Assembly (NCBI GenBank): GCA_031286695.1 | Contig: JAITTY010000005.1 | Coordinates: forward strand, 806,001 to 870,000 | Direction: 5' to 3' | Source of the DNA: Sphingobacterium sp. | Lineage (GTDB): Bacteria > Bacteroidota > Bacteroidia > Sphingobacteriales > Sphingobacteriaceae | DNA: 64,000 nucleotides | Shown here: one piece after another, positions 58,550-64,000 of the stretch | Layout of the letters: each line of letters begins with the position of its first letter | How positions within the stretch are numbered: position 1 is the stretch's first letter | The notes under the pieces: generated by a model | The model's input: the letters and a program-made list of their open reading frames with translations, nothing else | Told to the model about the DNA's origin: nothing | Databases searched by the model: none | Translations under genes and position numbers: made by a program

Positions 58550-61500
58550 TTAATTGCTGCCTTCCTTGATACCGAATTTTTCAACATAGGTACGTGGACT
58601 CTCCTTATAGAATTTCTTAAATGTTTTGCTAAAATACTTTGGATCATTGAACCCGACCTGATAAGCCACCTCACTGATACTCAAACCCGTATCGTTCACC
58701 AAAATATAGGCTGCTTTCTTAAGACGTACCATATTAATAAATTCAACCAAATTCAGTCCCGTTTGTTGCTTAATCTTGCGGTACAAAACAGAACGGCTCA
58801 CACCAATGGCTTTGGTAAGATCCTGTACCCCAAAATCTTCACAGCCCAGATTTTCTTCGACAATCTTCAATACCTGATCCAAAAAACGAGTTCTTTCGGG
58901 CAGGTCTGTTCCCTGCGTTCCAAGAAGATAATTCTGTACAAATTTTTCTTCCAGTCGTTTCCGCGTCTGTATGATATTAGAAATTTTCTGAATGAGGTGT
59001 GGCATACTGAAGGGCTTGGTAATGTAATCATCTGTACCAATTTCAAACGCCTCTGTGATATAAGGATCAGCTGTACGGGCTGTCAAAAGAATCACAGGAA
59101 TATGATTTGAACTGCTATCATTTTTAATCTGCTGCAAAAGTGTGATTCCGTCGCAGTTGGGCATCGTTACATCTGAAATGATAATATCGGGCTGTCTTGT
59201 TTGTACCAATTCCAAGGCCTCAATTCCATCATTAGCTTCTAAAACAATATATTTTTTCCGTAAATTTTCACATAGAAAACAACGCAGTTCCACATTGTCC
59301 TCGGCAACAAGTATGATGGGTTTATCTTCATCTGCTGCAGGACGCTCAATTTCTGTTTTTGTAACATCCACCTCTGGCGTATCGGCATCTGCTGGGTCAG
59401 AGCACATTGTCCCTGCCGTATCCGCTAAAACCATTAGCTCTTCGATGACAACAGCCCCCTGGGGCAGGCTGATCCGAAATACAGTATTGAAGTCGGCCGA
59501 TTCCTGTGCCATATTACTTTCAACAGTGAGTTTTCCACCGTGCAACTGTATAATCGAACGGGAAAGCGCCAAACCTATTCCTCCATTGGTCGCTGACAGT
59601 CCTTTCGCATTGGCTTGGTAAAATTGTTCAAATACAAAAGGTATATCTTTTGCCGGGATCCCACGCCCGGAATCCCAAACGGAAACAAGCAGTTTCTCCA
59701 ACTCACCTTCCCCTTCTAGCTCAACCTGAATCTTTATTTTACCCCCATTGTCCGTAAATTTAAAAGCATTATAAATCAAATTGACAAGGACTTTTTCAAA
59801 TTGTTCCGGATCTAAACCTGCAACATAATCAGGACTTACCTTATTATCCAGGAAAAACTGAATATTATTTTTCTCGGCAATAAAGTAAAAATTCTGGCGA
59901 ATGTTTTCCAAATACGTAGCAAGATGAACCTTTTGGCAAAACAATTTCATCTTTCCGCCTTCATGTTTTCTGAAATCAAGCAGCTGATTGACCAGATTCA
60001 TCAAGCGATCGGCATTTCTCGTTGCATAACCGAGGTGCTCCTGTGCATATGCTGAAAGCGATCGATCGCCTTTTAATTGATTTAACGGTCCGATAATTAA
60101 TGACAATGGCGTACGGAATTCATGAGAGATATTGGTAAAGAAATTCAGTTTTGCTTCATGGAGCTCCTCCTGTTTTTCCGAATCTATTTGCCGAATCAAA
60201 AGGTCCTGTTTCAATTTATTCCGACCGTGGAAAAATCGGATAACCAAAAAACTGGCCCCAGCAAAAAGAAGAAAATAGCCGCTATAGGCCCACCATGTCT
60301 TCCATGGTGCTGGCAGCACTTTAATCTTCAAGACCGTTGCCTTTTCGTTCCATACCCCGTCGTTGTTGGCCCCCTTTACCCAAAGCTCGTAGGTACCAGG
60401 GTCTAAATTGGTATAAGTAGCCACGGGATTGCTTACATAATTCCAGTCTTGATCAAAGCCTTTTAGATAATAAGCATATTGATTTTTCTCCGGATGAACA
60501 TAATTCAATACACTGAATTCCAAACTAAAAACATTTTGATTGTGATCAAGTATCAATTCATTCATCATCGATATATCTTTAGGAATAACACCATCCAGGC
60601 CCGGGAGAACTGTTTTATTGAATAATTTCAACTCCGTAAACTGAATGGGGGGAATGTAATTATTGACACTTAAACTATCTGGATTAAATAGGGTGAAGCC
60701 TGAGAAACTGCCAAAGGCGAGTTTTCCGTCCCGCAACATTGCTGCTGCATTTTGAATATATTCGTTGCCAGGAAGACCATCGGTCTTCGTGTAGGTTCGT
60801 ACATGACCAGATTGGGGATCGAAACAAGAAATCCCTGTATTTGTGCTCAACCACAATTTGTTTTTCAGATCACTCAGCATCGCAAAAACATTGTTGATCG
60901 GCAATCCATTTCGCTCATTAAACCTTTTGAACGCTTTCTTCTCCGGAAGATAGCGATTGAGCCCACCCATATAGGTACCAATCCAAATCTGTCCTTTTCG
61001 ATCTTCATGGATACTCACAATATCATTTCCACTAATTGAAAGAGAGTCTTTCTTGTCATTTAGAAAGGAAACAAATTTATCGGTCCCCGCTAATTTTAGA
61101 TTTAAACCATTTGAAGTACCGATCCATAGATTACCTTTTGAATCCTCCAGTAAAGCGCGTACCATATTGGAACTTAACTGCTTTCCTGCAACATCAAATG
61201 TTTGGAAAGATCCGGCTTTCTGGTTTTTACGAAGGACCTGTAGTCCGCCACCGAACGTGCCTATCCAAATATCGCCATTGCGATCCTCTAAGATTGCATA
61301 GACATTATTGTTTGCCAGGCCATTACTTACATTGGGATCGAAACGAAAATGTTCATAGCCTTGTTGCCCCTTTCGTCTTAAATTCAATCCACCATCATAG
61401 GTACCTACCCATAAATTCCCTTCCTTATCCAAACAGATGGACTTCACATTGTTATGACTTAGGCCATTCAGGTTATTTTTATCGTAACGTTCACTAAAAA

Positions 61501-62725
61501 ACGAATTCGTATGCCGATTAAAATAATTCAGTCCTCCACCCTCAGTTCCAATCACGAGTTCTCCCATAGCATTTTCAACAAAAGCACTCACCACATTGTA
61601 ACTTAAGCTATTGCGTTTAGATTGATGGGTAAAATTCTGAAAATTAGGAATATCCTTGTCATAGATATTGACCCCTCCAAAGTAGGTTCCGATCCAAATA
61701 GATCCCCTTTTATCCTGAAATATAGGGCGAATGGAATTATTGCTTAAGCTATTGGGATTTCCATCGTCTGCCTGAATAAAAAGCAATTTTCCATTTTGAT
61801 AAACGTAAAGGCCATTGAATGTTCCGATCCAAATCTTTCCATCATCTGTTTTTTTTAAGGAGCGCACATCTTGACTGGCCAAACCGGTATGATTTCCCTC
61901 TTCGGTTAACGAGGATATTTCGCCTGTATTCTCATTGATAATCCGAATACCATTATATTTCGTTCCTACCCAAAATATACCTGGACTAACTTCCAAAACC
62001 GCCTGAAACCGTTGATTAACCTTATTATCTACCGATTTCTCCTTGAAGTAAGTCCGTAGAACCTTTAAGCTATTTCCATCTTTCGATGCGGCCTGCATGA
62101 GTACAATGGCATCATCAGTACAAAACCATAATCGCTTTCTGCGGTCCTCATATAGGGTTCGAAAATTACGATAATATTCTTTTCCCTGGCTTCTTTCAAC
62201 GGTAATCTCATTGAAAACCAATTCCGCTTCGAGATGCCGGCCCTCTTTAATCTTATACAAGCCTATATTTGTCGCAATCCAAATCTTACCATTGGAATCC
62301 TGAAAAATCTGGTGAACGTTGACATCCCTTTTTCCATTACTACTCTCCACAGTAGGTAAGGGTATACGGATGAAATTGTCTGACGCACGATTATATAAAT
62401 TCAGACCTGTCATTGTCCCTATCCAAAGGCGCTTTTTGTTATCTTCCGTAATCGCTTGAATAAAGTTGTGCTCTAAGGAAAGGCTATCTTGCGGATTACT
62501 GCGATAAATCGTAAACTTCCGGGCGTCGTATTTATTTAAGCCATCACGGGTACCGATCCACATAAAACCCAAATAATCTTGAGCTATAGCGAAAACGCTG
62601 CCCTGAGACAAACCTTCGTTGACATCCAAGTGTAAAAAACGATAGTTTTTTTCCTGCGCATGCAAAACAGAAATTAACGCTAGTACACAGCAAAAACAGC
62701 GCATAAAAACACGTAATGGCATCAT
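58550..62725 (-). CDS. Hybrid two-component system (HTCS) sensor-regulator
   Basis: This 1391-residue single-chain regulator is typical of Bacteroidota polysaccharide loci. It has a signal sequence (to about residue 23), two-component propeller repeats in the periplasm (about 30-690; units such as GLNKYDARKF and IWIGTFGGGL), a Y_Y_Y domain (about 715-785), a transmembrane helix (about 800-820), a HisKA domain with H868 in NISHEFRTPLSL, a HATPase domain (about 980-1095), a receiver with D1185 in IIISDVTMPN, and a C-terminal AraC HTH (about 1290-1385, NDPKYFSKTFKKFYKESPRTY). It binds an oligosaccharide outside and activates genes inside. The adjacent beta-helix gene is a likely target. The substrate is unknown. 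Confidence 0.95.
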   Translation of the reverse strand: MMPLRVFMRCFCCVLALISVLHAQEKNYRFLHLDVNEGLSQGSVFAIAQDYLGFMWIGTRDGLNKYDARKFTIYRSNPQDSLSLEHNFIQAITEDNKKRLWIGTMTGLNLYNRASDNFIRIPLPTVESSNGKRDVNVHQIFQDSNGKIWIATNIGLYKIKEGRHLEAELVFNEITVERSQGKEYYRNFRTLYEDRRKRLWFCTDDAIVLMQAASKDGNSLKVLRTYFKEKSVDNKVNQRFQAVLEVSPGIFWVGTKYNGIRIINENTGEISSLTEEGNHTGLASQDVRSLKKTDDGKIWIGTFNGLYVYQNGKLLFIQADDGNPNSLSNNSIRPIFQDKRGSIWIGTYFGGVNIYDKDIPNFQNFTHQSKRNSLSYNVVSAFVENAMGELVIGTEGGGLNYFNRHTNSFFSERYDKNNLNGLSHNNVKSICLDKEGNLWVGTYDGGLNLRRKGQQGYEHFRFDPNVSNGLANNNVYAILEDRNGDIWIGTFGGGLQVLRKNQKAGSFQTFDVAGKQLSSNMVRALLEDSKGNLWIGTSNGLNLKLAGTDKFVSFLNDKKDSLSISGNDIVSIHEDRKGQIWIGTYMGGLNRYLPEKKAFKRFNERNGLPINNVFAMLSDLKNKLWLSTNTGISCFDPQSGHVRTYTKTDGLPGNEYIQNAAAMLRDGKLAFGSFSGFTLFNPDSLSVNNYIPPIQFTELKLFNKTVLPGLDGVIPKDISMMNELILDHNQNVFSLEFSVLNYVHPEKNQYAYYLKGFDQDWNYVSNPVATYTNLDPGTYELWVKGANNDGVWNEKATVLKIKVLPAPWKTWWAYSGYFLLFAGASFLVIRFFHGRNKLKQDLLIRQIDSEKQEELHEAKLNFFTNISHEFRTPLSLIIGPLNQLKGDRSLSAYAQEHLGYATRNADRLMNLVNQLLDFRKHEGGKMKLFCQKVHLATYLENIRQNFYFIAEKNNIQFFLDNKVSPDYVAGLDPEQFEKVLVNLIYNAFKFTDNGGKIKIQVELEGEGELEKLLVSVWDSGRGIPAKDIPFVFEQFYQANAKGLSATNGGIGLALSRSIIQLHGGKLTVESNMAQESADFNTVFRISLPQGAVVIEELMVLADTAGTMCSDPADADTPEVDVTKTEIERPAADEDKPIILVAEDNVELRCFLCENLRKKYIVLEANDGIEALELVQTRQPDIIISDVTMPNCDGITLLQQIKNDSSSNHIPVILLTARTADPYITEAFEIGTDDYITKPFSMPHLIQKISNIIQTRKRLEEKFVQNYLLGTQGTDLPERTRFLDQVLKIVEENLGCEDFGVQDLTKAIGVSRSVLYRKIKQQTGLNLVEFINMVRLKKAAYILVNDTGLSISEVAYQVGFNDPKYFSKTFKKFYKESPRTYVEKFGIKEGSN

Positions 62726-62787
62726 AAGGTATATAATTGAAATGGATGATAAAAATAATCATTCCATTGAATAAACACGAACAAGAA

Positions 62788-64000
62788 TCACTTTAATCGA
62801 TCTTTTAATTGTTGCTCATAAAGTGAGCCGATCGACATTATTCTGTTTTGATTTTCCCAGTAACCAGCATTTCTATTTTTCAATCTTCCAGCTACTTTTT
62901 CTCCCTTTACTCCTATGGCAAAATTTTGCCCGGAAGCCCAGGGCTTTTGTACTACAGCACTTTTGACCGTACAATTCCATAAGATCTGTGTCACCCCAGC
63001 CCAACCATGTCCACTTCCCCAGTTACCCCGGTCTTGAACATTAATTTCACCATCCGTTACGATTTGATCGTATAAGGTTCCAACAGCCCATCGATGATGT
63101 GGACCGATATCCGCATGTGTTCGCTCCGCGCTAGAAAGGCTAAAAACGTTTGGACCGAGGGTTCTGGCCCCTGTTACGTAATCATGGCGTCCTTCCGTCG
63201 TATAAAGTTCTTTAAATAAATTAAGCTGACCGTCATTATTGAATGAATACCGCCTTCCGCCTGTAATTTGAGATTTTCCATCCAGACACCGCGACTTCAT
63301 TACTGTAATCTGTTTGGCAAAAGCACCAAGACTCACCGCCGCATAGCCAAAATAACGCGCGGTGATATTACGCACCCAACCATTCGCTATTTTATCCATA
63401 TCAATTGCAATCCAGCCGTGATTTTCGTCCTCATTATCTACAAAATCAGATTCGAAACGTATATTTTCGATTCCAACTTCGCTTATACGTCCGTCAAAGG
63501 TGTAAGGAATGACGGTCACTTTTCCGTACCTCGGATCGATCGCCATCACCAGGGGATTATCAAAAAATACAGAGTCACCTCGAATGGCTAAAATAGTACG
63601 TTCAAAATTTAGCTTGTATTCCCGCGCCGTCCACTGTTTCGTCCCTTCTCTCTTTTCAATCTGGTTCATTCGAAGCGCTTCGATCCAGGCATCATTCATC
63701 TCATACGATAGCAGGACCTGCTCGCCCACTTTCCATTCGTTCGTATGATCGACTAGGACATAGTTAGCCCCTACAGGTCCATAGCCATCCTTAACGAACT
63801 GTTTTCTAGCCTGGTCCACTGTATAGCTGCCCGTACCGGAAACTTTCAATAAGCTCCGTTGATGCTGCCCTACTGCTTTAAGCAGGGTTTGTCCCTCGGC
63901 ATCCCCCTCACCTCTCAACACGACACCGCCGGCATGAATTTCCAAACTTCCAGGTATAGTGTACAGGCCTTTTTTTAACAAAACAGCACCTCTATAACCG
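62788..64000 (-). CDS. Beta-helix protein, possible polysaccharide-active, 5' end outside window
   Basis: The reading frame is open from 62788 to the right edge, so its start lies beyond 64000 and only about 404 C-terminal residues are visible. The visible part begins with GYRGAVLLKKGLYTIPGSLEI and continues with repeated short strands (VGIENIRFESDFV, VRNITARYFGYAAVSLGAF, ITVMKSRCLDGKSQITGGRRYSF), the pattern of right-handed parallel beta-helix proteins such as pectate-lyase-like enzymes. I do not recognise the subfamily. The HTCS gene follows 62 bp downstream on the same strand, which suggests a second glycan-use locus. Confidence 0.7.
   Translation of the reverse strand, partial: GYRGAVLLKKGLYTIPGSLEIHAGGVVLRGEGDAEGQTLLKAVGQHQRSLLKVSGTGSYTVDQARKQFVKDGYGPVGANYVLVDHTNEWKVGEQVLLSYEMNDAWIEALRMNQIEKREGTKQWTAREYKLNFERTILAIRGDSVFFDNPLVMAIDPRYGKVTVIPYTFDGRISEVGIENIRFESDFVDNEDENHGWIAIDMDKIANGWVRNITARYFGYAAVSLGAFAKQITVMKSRCLDGKSQITGGRRYSFNNDGQLNLFKELYTTEGRHDYVTGARTLGPNVFSLSSAERTHADIGPHHRWAVGTLYDQIVTDGEINVQDRGNWGSGHGWAGVTQILWNCTVKSAVVQKPWASGQNFAIGVKGEKVAGRLKNRNAGYWENQNRIMSIGSLYEQQLKDRLK

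Noticed and set aside
58529..59110. A 193-codon plus-strand frame at the end of the HTCS gene
   Set aside because: It is the complement of the receiver and AraC HTH domains, whose motifs are intact on the minus strand.
1..64000. tRNA, rRNA, insertion sequence or prophage genes
   Set aside because: I read all intergenic stretches and found no cloverleaf with CCA-end features, no transposase or integrase, and no phage structural genes.

Overview
The window reads as chromosomal DNA of a Bacteroidota member, most likely Sphingobacterium or a close relative in the Sphingobacteriaceae. The signs are a SusC/SusD outer-membrane pair, a hybrid two-component system (HTCS) regulator, several lipoproteins with short Bacteroidota-style signal peptides, TAnnTTTG-type -7 promoter boxes, a bacterial myo-inositol-phosphate synthase cluster and AT-rich intergenic DNA. 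No rRNA, tRNA, transposase, prophage or CRISPR array was seen. The genus is an inference from gene content, not from a database search.

Region 1 (1-5650) holds small redox and stress genes (FMN reductase family, DJ-1/PfpI family), polyphosphate kinase 1, and a D-Ala-D-Ala dipeptidase followed by an AraC regulator. Region 2 (5631-11373, minus strand) looks like an inositol-phospholipid or inositol-phosphodiester operon: myo-inositol-1-phosphate synthase, a leader with terminator-like hairpins, nucleotidyltransferase, ATP-grasp protein, CDP-alcohol phosphatidyltransferase, flippase-like membrane protein and HAD phosphatase. Region 3 (12011-23503) is mixed: a secreted CocE/X-Pro peptidase-type hydrolase, a CynX-type MFS transporter with a divergent AraC regulator, a NYN-LOTUS RNA-binding protein, DUF2625 and YfiT-type proteins, a WG/Sel1 repeat protein and two lipoproteins. 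Region 4 (23647-28618, minus strand) is a compact NAD operon (prs, nadV, nadE, nicotinamidase-like, nrtR) preceded by two near-identical palindromic operators. Region 5 (29227-31371) is a three-gene cluster of unknown role ending in a permuted NlpC/P60 (YiiX-like) hydrolase.

Region 6 (31407-55884) is the largest functional unit. A seven-gene catabolic operon (aminotransferase, enolase-superfamily dehydratase, SDR, ceramidase-fold hydrolase, Na+/solute symporter, M20 amidohydrolase, Gfo/Idh/MocA) faces an SMP-30 lactonase. A SusC-SusD-lipoprotein-lipoprotein-heparinase II/III operon leads into a GntR/FCD regulator. Divergent from SusC lies a sorbosone dehydrogenase-cytochrome c, Nramp-like, epimerase-like and DapA-like operon. 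Three divergent control regions carry paired TTGTATACAA-type sites spaced 23 bp apart, and a further site abuts the gntR start. I infer one GntR-controlled regulon for uptake and breakdown of a uronate-containing, probably N-acylated, glycan whose identity is unknown.

Region 7 (56043-64000) has an AraC regulator and a Bcr/CflA-type MFS pump, then a large HTCS regulator and the 3' part of a beta-helix protein that runs off the right edge. The most interesting unexplained signal is a pair of almost identical small-RNA-like units (16160-16225 and 58411-58477), each with a Bacteroidota -7 box and a strong intrinsic terminator with a C-rich loop.
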